Shown: positions 50,563 to 58,763 of the stretch, piece after piece
Numbering within the stretch: position 1 is the stretch's first letter
Layout: every line of letters begins with the position of its first letter
Assembly: GCA_965243325.1 (NCBI GenBank)
Contig: CBDEUQ010000001.1
Coordinates: forward strand, 186,001-250,000
DNA from: JANQOH01 sp965243325
Lineage (GTDB): Bacteria; Pseudomonadota; Alphaproteobacteria; UBA7887
Length of the DNA stretch: 64,000 nucleotides
Direction of reading: 5' to 3'
Position numbers and translations under genes: made by a program
The notes under the pieces: model-generated
Seen by the model: only the letters and a program-made list of their open reading frames with translations
What the model was told of the DNA's origin: nothing
Databases searched by the model: none

Positions 50563-51578
50563 GCGCGCCCTTGCCGGCGCCGGTCGCCGCCGCGGGCCGG
50601 CCGGCCCTGGACCGCCGGCTCTGCGTCGCGCCGATGATGGACCGTACCGATCGCCACGACCGCTACTTCCTGCGGCAACTGACCCGGCGTGCGCTGCTGT
50701 ACAGCGAAATGATCTCGACCGACGCGCTCCTCTGCGGCGACGCGGCGCGCCATCTGCGGTTCGACGCCGCGGAACATCCGCTGGCGCTGCAGCTCGGCGG
50801 CAGCCGCCCCGACGATCTGGCCCGCGCCGCGGCGCTGGCGGCGGCATGGGGCTACGACGAGGTCAACCTGAACGTCGGCTGCCCGAGCGCGCGGGTGCGG
50901 AACCGGCGCATCGGCGCTTGCCTGATGGCGGAGCCGGCGCTCGTCGGCGCCTGCGTGCGCGCCATGGCCGGCGCGTCGGGCCTGCCGGTCACCGTCAAGA
51001 CGCGGACCGGCATCGACGACCAGGACGACTACGGCTTTCTCCGCGGCTTCGTCGAGACCGTCGCCTCCGGCGGCTGCCGCACGTTCATCGTCCATGCCCG
51101 CAAGGCGCTCCTGAACGGGCTCAGCCCGAAGCAGAATCGCGAGATTCCGCCGCTCGACCACGCCCGCGTCCACCGTCTCAAGCGCGACCTTCCCGAGCTC
51201 GAGATCGTCGTCAACGGCGGCATCCGCGACCTCGAGGCGGCGCGCCGCCACCTCCGCCATGTGGATGGGGTCATGATCGGCCGTGCCGCCTACGAGACGC
51301 CCGGCATGTTGGCGGACGCCGACCGCGCGATCTTCGGCGATCTCCGGCCGGCGCCCGACGGCCACGCGGTGGTGGAGGCTATGGTGCCCTACGCCGAGCG
51401 CCAGCGCCGCGCCGGAGTGCCCGTGAAGAGCATTGCCCGGCACATGCTCGGGCTGTTCCGCGGTCGTCGCGGCGGCCGCGCGTGGCGCCGCTACCTCGGC
51501 GAGCATGCGCGACTCCCGGGCGCCGACGCGGCGGTCCTCCGCGCCGCCGCTGCCCTGGTGCCTCCGGCCGCGGGCTGA
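50559..51578 (+). CDS. dusA: tRNA-dihydrouridine synthase DusA
   Basis: The 339-residue flavoenzyme has LCVAPMMDRTDRHDRYF, the catalytic-cysteine region EVNLNVGCPSARV, KTRTGIDDQDDYGFL and IVVNGGIRDLE. DusA reduces U20/U20a in tRNA with NADPH. It overlaps livF by 4 bp and is followed 3 bp later by larC. A housekeeping gene wedged between a transporter and the lar genes seems an operon accident rather than part of the pathway. Confidence 0.93.
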   Translation: MSAPLPAPVAAAGRPALDRRLCVAPMMDRTDRHDRYFLRQLTRRALLYSEMISTDALLCGDAARHLRFDAAEHPLALQLGGSRPDDLARAAALAAAWGYDEVNLNVGCPSARVRNRRIGACLMAEPALVGACVRAMAGASGLPVTVKTRTGIDDQDDYGFLRGFVETVASGGCRTFIVHARKALLNGLSPKQNREIPPLDHARVHRLKRDLPELEIVVNGGIRDLEAARRHLRHVDGVMIGRAAYETPGMLADADRAIFGDLRPAPDGHAVVEAMVPYAERQRRAGVPVKSIARHMLGLFRGRRGGRAWRRYLGEHARLPGADAAVLRAAAALVPPAAG

Positions 51579-51581
51579 CGC

Positions 51582-52775
51582 GTGCACGTTCATCTGGATG
51601 CGCTGGGCGGGGCTGCCGGCGACATGTTCGCCGCCGCCATGGTCGACGCCCGCCCGGCGCTTGCCGAGCCCATTCTCGCGGCGCTCGCGGCGCTCGACCT
51701 CCCCGCCGACGTGACCTGGGCGTTCCGGCCGCACGACGACGGAACGCTCACCGGGCGCCGCTTCGTCGTCCAGCGGCCGGCGCCGGCGCACGCGACTGCG
51801 GCGTCCGTGCTCGCGCGCACGCTCGCGGCCTCCCGTCTCGCGCCGCCGGTGTGCGCACGGGCGCAGGCGATGCTCGACTCGGTTGCCGAAGCCGAGGCCG
51901 CCGTGCACGGCATTCCGGCGGCCGACGTGAAGTTCCACGAGCTCGGCGGTTGGGACACGCTGGTCGACTTCGCGGCCGCGGCGGCGGCGATCGAGGGACT
52001 CGGCGCCGCGAGCTGGTCGTGCGGCGTGCTGCCGCGGGGTCGCGGCACGGTGGAAACGGCACACGGTACGCTGCCGGTTCCGACTCCCGCCGTCGTCCTC
52101 CTGCTCGAAGGCTTTGTCGTCGACGACGACGGCGTGGACGGCGAGCGGATCACCCCCACCGGTGCCGCGATCCTGCGCCACCTCGCGCCCGCGCAGGCGG
52201 CCGACCCGACACCGCGGCGCCTCGCCGCGGCCGGTCATGGCTTCGGCACGCGCACGCTCTCGGGGCGCAGCAACGTGCTGCGCGTTTCGCTCTACGGGGA
52301 CGCGGCCCAGGCGGCGGGCGTCGACCGCGTGACGTTGCTCGGCTTCGACGTCGACGACCAGACGCCGGAAGATCTTGCGGTCGCGATACAGCGCCTGCGC
52401 GCCGTCCCCGGCGTCGTCGACGTCGTGCAGCACGCGCTGGTCGGCAAGCACGGCCGCCAGGCGGTGCGCGTCGAGCTTCTGGTGCGGCCCGATGCCGCCG
52501 AGGCTGCTGTCCGGCTCTGCTTTCTGGAGACGACGACGCTCGGCGTCCGCCGCCAGACCGTGGAGCGGCTGGTTCTCGACCGCGAGACGGTGCGCGTCGA
52601 TGGCCCCGGCGCGGCGGTTCGGGTTAAGATCGCGGCGCGCCCCGACGGCCGGCGCACGGCAAAGGCCGAGATGGCCGACGCCCGCGCGGCCGGCGGGCAC
52701 GGCGCGCGCATGGAGCGGCGGGCGGCGGCGGAACGCCGGGCGCTCGCGGTGGCAGGCGATGACGACGGCGATTGA
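51582..52775 (+). CDS. larC: Nickel-pincer cofactor biosynthesis protein LarC
   Basis: The 397-residue protein matches LarC (DUF111): HVHLDALGGAAGDMFAAAMVD at the start (shortened here), KFHELGGWDTLVDFAAAA, VPTPAVVLLLEGF, PTGAAILRHLA and GFGTRTLSGRSNVLRV. LarC inserts nickel into the pyridinium bisthiocarboxylate made by LarB and LarE, in a CTP-dependent step. It is one unbroken frame, unlike the split larC1/larC2 of Lactobacillus. It starts at GTG 51582 and overlaps larE. Confidence 0.92.
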   Translation: MHVHLDALGGAAGDMFAAAMVDARPALAEPILAALAALDLPADVTWAFRPHDDGTLTGRRFVVQRPAPAHATAASVLARTLAASRLAPPVCARAQAMLDSVAEAEAAVHGIPAADVKFHELGGWDTLVDFAAAAAAIEGLGAASWSCGVLPRGRGTVETAHGTLPVPTPAVVLLLEGFVVDDDGVDGERITPTGAAILRHLAPAQAADPTPRRLAAAGHGFGTRTLSGRSNVLRVSLYGDAAQAAGVDRVTLLGFDVDDQTPEDLAVAIQRLRAVPGVVDVVQHALVGKHGRQAVRVELLVRPDAAEAAVRLCFLETTTLGVRRQTVERLVLDRETVRVDGPGAAVRVKIAARPDGRRTAKAEMADARAAGGHGARMERRAAAERRALAVAGDDDGD

Positions 52776-53565
52776 GCGGATCGAAGGCGTGCTGAAGGCG
52801 ATCGGGCCGGTGACGGTCGCGGTCTCGGGCGGCGTCGACAGCATGACGCTGGCGGCGCTCGCGCACGCCCGCGCGCCGGGTGCGACGCGCATGGCGCATG
52901 CCGTGTCGCCCGCCGTGCCGGCGGCGGCGACCGCGCGCGTGCGCCGCCGCGCCGCGGCCGACGGGTGGGACCTCCGCATCGTCGACGCGGGGGAGTTCCA
53001 GGACCCGGACTATCTCCGCAATCCCGCGAACCGCTGCTATTTCTGCAAGACCAACCTGTATCGGACGATTCGCCCGCGCGGCCGCTCGACCGTGGTGTCC
53101 GGCGCCAATCTCGACGATCTGGGCGACTATCGCCCCGGCCTCGACGCCGCCCGCGAATGGCGTGTGCGCCACCCCTACGTCGAGGCAAGCGTGGACAAGG
53201 CGGCGGTGCGGCAAATCGCGCACGGGCTCGGCCTCGAAGACGTGGCGGACTTGCCGTCCTCGCCGTGCCTGTCGAGCCGTGTCGAGACCGGCATCGCCAT
53301 CGAGGGCGACGTGCTCGGCGCGATCGACGCGGCCGAACGCTACGTCCGCCGCCGGCTCGGCGCCGCCACGGTACGCTGCCGCGTGCGCGCCGACAGCATC
53401 GCCGTCGAGCTCGACGCGGCGGCGCACCGGGGGCTGACGGCGGACGAGCGGGCGCGTCTCGCGCCCGCCGTGGCGGCGATGTTCGACCGCGCCGGGCGCG
53501 CCGCCGCCGTCCGTTTCGAGCCCTACCGGCGCGGCAGCGCGTTCCTGCACCCGCGGCCCGAATGA
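52759..53565 (+). CDS. larE: ATP-dependent sulfur transferase LarE, three-cysteine type
   Basis: The 268-residue PP-loop enzyme has SGGVDSMT (residues 23-30), the cysteine pair in NRCYFCKTN (Cys93 and Cys96) and PSSPCLSSR (Cys170). LarE adenylates the nicotinic-acid-derived intermediate and adds sulfur. In the Lactobacillus form one sacrificial cysteine is used up. Forms with three cysteines are thought to hold a [4Fe-4S] cluster and work catalytically, and this protein has all three. ATG 52759 lies inside larC; the stop overlaps larB as ATGA. Confidence 0.92.
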   Translation: MTTAIERIEGVLKAIGPVTVAVSGGVDSMTLAALAHARAPGATRMAHAVSPAVPAAATARVRRRAAADGWDLRIVDAGEFQDPDYLRNPANRCYFCKTNLYRTIRPRGRSTVVSGANLDDLGDYRPGLDAAREWRVRHPYVEASVDKAAVRQIAHGLGLEDVADLPSSPCLSSRVETGIAIEGDVLGAIDAAERYVRRRLGAATVRCRVRADSIAVELDAAAHRGLTADERARLAPAVAAMFDRAGRAAAVRFEPYRRGSAFLHPRPE

Positions 53566-54248
53566 ACGACCCGGCGTCCGAGATCCGGCTCGATTTCGCG
53601 CGCGGCGAGCGCATCGGCATGGACGAGGCGGTGCTGTGCAGCGGCAAGTCGCGCGGGCAGATCGAGACCATTCTGGCGCAGGTCCGGGACGCCGGCCGCG
53701 CCATGCTTCTCACCCGCCTGGACGAGGCGGCGTTCGCCGCGCTGGCGGCGGAGTGGCGGCAGGCGCTCGACTACGATCCGGTCTCCAGGACGGCATTCTT
53801 CGGCACGGTGGCGCCGCCCGCGGCGCCGGCCGAAATCGCCGTCGTCAGCGCCGGCACGTCGGATGCGCCGCCGGCGCGCGAAGCGGTGCGCACGCTCGCC
53901 TTCGCCGGAGTCGCGGCGGAGGCGGTGCTCGACGTCGGCGTCGCCGGCCTCTGGCGCGCGCTCGACCGCGTCGAGTTTCTGCGCACGATGCGGGTGCTCA
54001 TCGTCGTCGCCGGCATGGACGCGGCGCTCGTCAGCGTGCTCGGCGGGCTCGTCGCACGCCCCATCGTCGCGGTGCCGAGCGGTACCGGCTACGGCGTCGC
54101 CGCCGGCGGCGAGGCGGCGCTCCGCGCGATCCTCGCGAGTTGCAGCCCGGGCGTGGTCGCGGTGAACATCGACAACGGCTACGGCGCGGCGTGCGCGGCG
54201 CTGCGCATCCTCGGAACCGCGGCGGCAAGGACGGAGGTCCGGGCGTGA
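53562..54248 (+). CDS. larB: Nickel-pincer cofactor biosynthesis protein LarB
   Basis: The 228-residue protein is the PurE-like carboxylase/hydrolase LarB. The N-terminal half has RLDFARGERIGMDEAVLCSG and the C-terminal half the PurE-type fold (VVSAGTSDAPPAREA, VAVPSGTGYGVAAGG, NIDNGYGAACAAL). It carboxylates the pyridinium ring of nicotinate adenine dinucleotide and releases AMP. Both ends overlap the neighbouring genes (ATGA with larE, GTGA with larA). Confidence 0.93.
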   Translation: MNDPASEIRLDFARGERIGMDEAVLCSGKSRGQIETILAQVRDAGRAMLLTRLDEAAFAALAAEWRQALDYDPVSRTAFFGTVAPPAAPAEIAVVSAGTSDAPPAREAVRTLAFAGVAAEAVLDVGVAGLWRALDRVEFLRTMRVLIVVAGMDAALVSVLGGLVARPIVAVPSGTGYGVAAGGEAALRAILASCSPGVVAVNIDNGYGAACAALRILGTAAARTEVRA

Positions 54249-55513
54249 AGGTGGGGTTGCGCTACGGCCGCGGCGAAGTCGCGGTGCGCGTGGCGGAGAA
54301 CTGGCGGCCGACCGTGGTGCGCAAGCCCTGCATGCCCGTCCTCGAGGCGCCCGAGGCCGCGGTCGCCGAGACGCTCGCGCGCTCGCCGCTCGCGGCGCGC
54401 GCCCGCGCCGCGTCGTCGGCGTGCGTCGCCATCTGCGACGTGACTCGGCCGGTGCCGAACGCCGTGCTGCTGCCGCCGCTGGTGCGCGCCCTGCTCGACG
54501 CCGGGCTTGCCGCCGATGCGATCACGGTGATCGTTGCCACCGGGCTGCACCGGCCGAACGAGGGCGCCGAGCTGCGCGAGCTGGTGGGGAGCGACTGGGT
54601 GCTCGACACCGTACGCGTCGTCAATCACTTCGCGCGCGACGACGCTGCCCACGTCGAGGTCGGCACCACCGGCCGCGGCAATGTCGTCCGCCTCGACCGG
54701 CGCTTCGTCGAGGCCGACCTGCGCGTCGTCACCGGCCTCGTCGAGCCCCACTTCATGGCCGGCTGGTCCGGCGGGCGCAAGGTGATCGCGCCCGGCCTCG
54801 CGCACGCGGAGACCATCGCCACGTTCCACAGCGCGCGCTACATGGCGGATCCGAACGCGGCGAACTGCGTGCTCGACGGCAATCCGTTGCACGCCGACCA
54901 GCTCGAGATCGTGCGGCAGATCGGCGGCGCGCTGGCGGTGAACACCGTCATCGACGAGCGGCGGCGGCTGTCGTTCGTCAACTGCGGCGAGGTCGTGGAG
55001 AGCCACCTCGAGGCGGTGGCGTTCGCCCGCCGCTATGCCGAAGTCGCGGTGCCGCGGCGCTTCGCCACGGTGGTCACGAGCGCCGCCGGACATCCTCTCG
55101 ACGCGACCTACTACCAGACGGTCAAGGGGATGGTCGGGCCGCTCGACATTCTCGCCCCCGGCGGCCGGCTCATCGTCGCCTCGGAGTGCGCCGAGGGGAT
55201 CGGCTCGCCGGAGTTCGCCGACGCGCAGCGGCGCCTGATCGCGCTCGGGCCGGGGGCGTTCGCCGACAGCCTGATGCGCAAGCGGCGCGCCGACATCGAC
55301 GAGTGGCAAAGCCAGATGCAGCTCAAGCCCATGCGCGCGGGCGAGGTGCTGCTGTATTCCGACGGCCTCTCCGCCGCCGACCGGACGCTGACCGGCGTTA
55401 CCGCGGCGGATTCGCTGGAAGACGCCATTGCCGACAGCGTCGCCGCATCCGCCGACCCGCACGTCGCCTTCGTCCCCGAAGGGCCGTACGTGATTCCGCT
55501 TCACCGGCCCTGA
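54245..55513 (+). CDS. larA: Nickel-dependent lactate racemase family protein (LarA homologue)
   Basis: The 422-residue protein keeps the LarA active site by position: Asp65 and Arg68 in CDVTRPVP, His102 in TGLHRPN, His169 in VEPHFMAGW, Lys179 in SGGRKVIAPG (the residue that covalently holds the nickel pincer) and His195 in IATFHSARY. Spacing matches the Lactobacillus enzyme (72/75, 108, 174, 184, 200). LarA racemises or epimerises 2-hydroxy acids by hydride transfer. The wider family acts on malate, phenyllactate and others, so lactate should not be assumed. Start GTG 54245 overlaps larB. Confidence 0.9.
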   Translation: MKVGLRYGRGEVAVRVAENWRPTVVRKPCMPVLEAPEAAVAETLARSPLAARARAASSACVAICDVTRPVPNAVLLPPLVRALLDAGLAADAITVIVATGLHRPNEGAELRELVGSDWVLDTVRVVNHFARDDAAHVEVGTTGRGNVVRLDRRFVEADLRVVTGLVEPHFMAGWSGGRKVIAPGLAHAETIATFHSARYMADPNAANCVLDGNPLHADQLEIVRQIGGALAVNTVIDERRRLSFVNCGEVVESHLEAVAFARRYAEVAVPRRFATVVTSAAGHPLDATYYQTVKGMVGPLDILAPGGRLIVASECAEGIGSPEFADAQRRLIALGPGAFADSLMRKRRADIDEWQSQMQLKPMRAGEVLLYSDGLSAADRTLTGVTAADSLEDAIADSVAASADPHVAFVPEGPYVIPLHRP

Positions 55514-55521
55514 CCGCCGCC

Positions 55522-56085
55522 GTGGTCAAGCTCGACAGGATCTACACCGGCGGCGGCGATGCCGGCAAGACGCCGCTCGGCGACGGCAGCCGCGTCGCCA
55601 AGCACGCGCCGCGAATCGAGGCGTGCGGCGCCGTCGACGAGGCGAACTCGGCGGTCGGCGTCGCGCGTCTGTACGCCGGCTCGGACGTGGACGGGATGCT
55701 GGCGCGCATCCAGAACGACCTGTTCGACCTCGGTGCCGACCTCTGCGTGCCGCCCGGCGGTCGCCGCGGCGACGGGGCGCTCCGCATCGCGGCGACGCAG
55801 GTCGCGCGGCTCGAGGCCGAGATCGATTCGATGAACGCCGAGCTGGCGCCCCTGACCTCGTTCGTGCTGCCGGGCGGAACGGCGGCGGCGGCGCACCTGC
55901 ATGTCGCGCGCGCCGCCGTCCGCCGGGCCGAACGGCAGGTCGCCGCGCTCGCCGCCGACGAGACGGTCGCGCCGCCGGCGCTGGTCTATCTCAACCGCCT
56001 GTCGGACCATCTGTTCGTGCTGGCCAGGCGGTGCAACGACGGCGGCCGCGCCGACGTGCTTTGGCAGCCGGGCGCCAACCGGTAG
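55522..56085 (+). CDS. Cob(I)yrinic acid a,c-diamide / corrinoid adenosyltransferase, PduO type
   Basis: The 187-residue protein begins VKLDRIYTGGGDAGKTPLGD, the PduO-type ATP-binding N-terminus, with EACGAVDEANSAVG, the FDLGADLC helix and YLNRLSDHLFVLARR at the end. It makes adenosylcobalamin from cob(I)alamin and ATP. It starts 8 bp after larA at GTG 55522, inside the same transcription unit, so an adenosylcobalamin enzyme may serve the same pathway elsewhere. Confidence 0.9.
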   Translation: MVKLDRIYTGGGDAGKTPLGDGSRVAKHAPRIEACGAVDEANSAVGVARLYAGSDVDGMLARIQNDLFDLGADLCVPPGGRRGDGALRIAATQVARLEAEIDSMNAELAPLTSFVLPGGTAAAAHLHVARAAVRRAERQVAALAADETVAPPALVYLNRLSDHLFVLARRCNDGGRADVLWQPGANR

Positions 56086-56123
56086 CGCGGCACCGCCGGC
56101 AACCGGGGCAGGGGGGAGCGGAA

Positions 56124-57062
56124 ATGGACTTCGGACTGCACGTCGGAACGCGCGGCGCGACGGGGACGCCGGAGGGTCTGCGCGCGGTGGCGCAGCGCGC
56201 CGAGGCGGCGGGTCTCGCCTGGCTCGGCTTCAACGACCACGTCGTCGTGACCGCGGCGGTGGAGTCGCGCTATCCCTATAGCGAAAGCGGCGACTGGCCG
56301 GCCGCCGACACCGGGACCTGCCTCGAGCAGTTGATGACCATCGCGCACGTCGCGGCGGTCACCGGGCGCATCCGCCTGTTCACATCGGTCATGGTGCTGC
56401 CGCACCGTGCGCCCGTGCTCGCCGCCAAGATGCTCGCCACCGCCGACGTGCTGTCCGGCGGCAGGCTCACGGTCGGCGTCGGCATCGGCTGGATGGCCGA
56501 GGAGATGGCGGCGCTGCAGTCGCCGCCCTACGACCGCCGCGCCCGCGCCTCGGCGGAGTACATCGCCGCCTTCCGCGCGCTGTGGACCGAGGAGCGGCCG
56601 CGGTTCGCCGGCGAGTTCGTCTCCTTCGACGACATCCTGTTCGACCCGAAGCCGGTGCAGCGGCCGCACCCGCCGATCTGGGTCGGCGGCGAGGGCGGTC
56701 CGGCCCGGCGCCGCGCCGGCGCGCTCGGCGACGGCTGGTATCCGGTCATTGCCAACCCGCGCCACCCGCTCGACACGCCCGAAGCCTACGCCGCCGCGCT
56801 GGCCGAAGTACGCGGCCATGCCGCCGACGCCGGCCGCGACCCGGAGGCGCTCGATACCGCGCTCTTCGTGCCGTGGTACCGGCTCGGCGGCACGCGCGAC
56901 AGGCCGTTTACCGGCGATGCGGCGGCGGTCGCCGCCGATGCCCGCGCATGGCGCGATGCCGGCGTCGCGCACCTGATTGTCGGTTTCGAGAGCGACGATC
57001 TCGCCTCGAGCCTCGCCCGCATCGATGCCTTCGCGGGAGAGGTGATCCCGCTCGTCGCGTGA
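56124..57062 (+). CDS. LLM class F420-dependent/flavin oxidoreductase
   Basis: The 312-residue protein is of the luciferase-like monooxygenase TIM-barrel family: MDFGLHVGTRG at the start, TSVMVLPHRAPVLAAKMLAT, GGRLTVGVGIGWMAEEM and RPHPPIWVGGEGGPARRR. Many bacterial members were annotated as F420-dependent from actinobacterial relatives, but FMN use is just as likely here. Start ATG 56124 follows GGGGGGAGCG. Its stop overlaps the TPP enzyme start by 4 bp. Confidence 0.87.
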   Translation: MDFGLHVGTRGATGTPEGLRAVAQRAEAAGLAWLGFNDHVVVTAAVESRYPYSESGDWPAADTGTCLEQLMTIAHVAAVTGRIRLFTSVMVLPHRAPVLAAKMLATADVLSGGRLTVGVGIGWMAEEMAALQSPPYDRRARASAEYIAAFRALWTEERPRFAGEFVSFDDILFDPKPVQRPHPPIWVGGEGGPARRRAGALGDGWYPVIANPRHPLDTPEAYAAALAEVRGHAADAGRDPEALDTALFVPWYRLGGTRDRPFTGDAAAVAADARAWRDAGVAHLIVGFESDDLASSLARIDAFAGEVIPLVA

Positions 57063-58756
57063 CCGTCGCCGAAACCGTCGCCGCCCTGCTCGCGGCGCGC
57101 GGCGTCGAGCGCGTCTTCGCGCTCTGCGGCGGCCACGTCATGCCCATGTGGATGGCCGCCGACGCCGCCGGCATCGCCATCGTCGACGTGCGCGACGAGC
57201 GCGCGGCGGTGCACATGGCGCAGGCGCACGCCGAGGTCACCGGCGGCCTCGGCGTCGCCATGGTCACCGCCGGGCCCGGCGTCACCAACGCGGTCACGGG
57301 CATCGCCAACGCCCACGTCGCCCGGGCGCCGGTCCTCGTGCTGTCCGGCACCCCGCCGGGCGCGCAGGAGAACCGGGGCGCGTTGCAGGATATCGACCAC
57401 GTCGCCCTCGTCGGCTCGGTCGCGCGCTATGCCCGAACCGTGCGCGACCCGGCGCTGGCGGCGCAGGAGCTCGACGAGGCGGTGGCGCGGGCGCAGGGCG
57501 AGGGCGGCGAACCGGGCCCCGCGTTCGTCCAGTTCCCCACCGACGTCCTGCGGGCGTCGCCGCCGGCGGCGATGCGCCGGCCCGAGCACCTCGCGGCCAA
57601 GGCGCGGCCTCGCCTGCATCCCGACCCGGACGCGGTCGCGCGCGCGGTCGATCTCCTGTGGTCGGCGCGGCGGCCGCTGGTGGTCTCGGGGCGCGGCGCG
57701 CGCGGCGCAGGTTCCGAGCTGCAGGCGTTGCTCGACCGGCTGGGCTGCGCCTATCTCGACACCGGCGAGAGCCGCGGCCTCGTGCCCGACGACCACCCGT
57801 CGGCGGTGGCGGCCATGCGCGGCGCCGCGATGGCGGAGGCCGATCTCGTCCTCACCGTCGGCCGGCGGCTCGACTTTCAGCTCGCCTACGGGTCGCCCGC
57901 GGTCTTTCGCGAGGCGCAGTTCGTGCGCATCGCCGACACGGCGGGCGAGCTGCGCGACAACCGCCGTGGCGCCGCGGAGATCCTCGCCTCACCGGCGCCG
58001 ACGCTCGCCGCTCTGGTCGCCGCCGCCGGCAACCGGCCGCCGGCGACCGACCGCGCGTGGCTCGCGCGCCTGCGCCGGGGCCACGAGGAGCGGGCGGCCA
58101 GGCTGCGCCGGGCTCTCGCCGGCGCGCCGCCCGGCGCCGACGGCCGCATGCATCCGAACCGCCTGGTCGGCGCGCTGCGCGACGGCCTCGGCGACGATGC
58201 CATCGTCGTCGTCGATGGCGGCGACTTCCTCAGTTTCGCCCGCGTCGGCCTGTCGGCGCCGACGATGCTCGACCCGGGTCCGTTCGGCTGCATCGGCGTC
58301 GGCGTGCCCTACGGAATCGCCGCGGCGCTGGCGTGCCCCGACCGGCGCGTGGTCGTCGCCACCGGCGACGGTGCGTTCGGCTTCAACGTCATGGAGCTCG
58401 ACACCGCGGTGCGCCACGGCGCCCGCGCGGTCTTCGTCGTCGCCAACAACGGCGCCTGGCAGATCGAGGTGCACGACCAGACCGAGCGCCACGGCCGGGT
58501 CGCCGGCACGCGGCTGCAGTTCGCCGATCACGCGGCGGTGGCGCGCGGGCTCGGCATGCATGCCGAGCGCGTCGAGGACGCGAACGCGCTGCCGGCGGCG
58601 CTCGACCGCGCCTTCGCCGCTGCGCCGGCCCTGCTCGACGTGGTGGTGACCCCCGATGCCGTGTCCTCCGACGCCCGCGGCGGCCTCGCGTGGGTCCCGG
58701 ACACCCAGGCGCTCGCCGCCTGGGACGAGGCCGAGCGCGCCTGGCGCGCCGGCTGA
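57059..58756 (+). CDS. Thiamine pyrophosphate-binding protein (acetolactate synthase-like)
   Basis: The 565-residue enzyme has the three domains of TPP decarboxylase/ligases. The Pyr domain has the catalytic glutamate in DVRDERAAVHMA and the AMVTAGPGVTNAVTGIANAH segment. The central domain follows (LVVSGRGARGAGSELQALL). The PP domain has the TPP motif GDGAFGF up to FVVANNGAW. It most resembles IlvB-like proteins and 2-hydroxyacyl-CoA lyase relatives. No IlvN small subunit is present. It overlaps the LLM gene (GTG 57059), so both probably act with the LarA homologue on a 2-hydroxy or 2-oxo acid. Confidence 0.88.
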   Translation: MTVAETVAALLAARGVERVFALCGGHVMPMWMAADAAGIAIVDVRDERAAVHMAQAHAEVTGGLGVAMVTAGPGVTNAVTGIANAHVARAPVLVLSGTPPGAQENRGALQDIDHVALVGSVARYARTVRDPALAAQELDEAVARAQGEGGEPGPAFVQFPTDVLRASPPAAMRRPEHLAAKARPRLHPDPDAVARAVDLLWSARRPLVVSGRGARGAGSELQALLDRLGCAYLDTGESRGLVPDDHPSAVAAMRGAAMAEADLVLTVGRRLDFQLAYGSPAVFREAQFVRIADTAGELRDNRRGAAEILASPAPTLAALVAAAGNRPPATDRAWLARLRRGHEERAARLRRALAGAPPGADGRMHPNRLVGALRDGLGDDAIVVVDGGDFLSFARVGLSAPTMLDPGPFGCIGVGVPYGIAAALACPDRRVVVATGDGAFGFNVMELDTAVRHGARAVFVVANNGAWQIEVHDQTERHGRVAGTRLQFADHAAVARGLGMHAERVEDANALPAALDRAFAAAPALLDVVVTPDAVSSDARGGLAWVPDTQALAAWDEAERAWRAG

Positions 58757-58763
58757 CGGCGGC

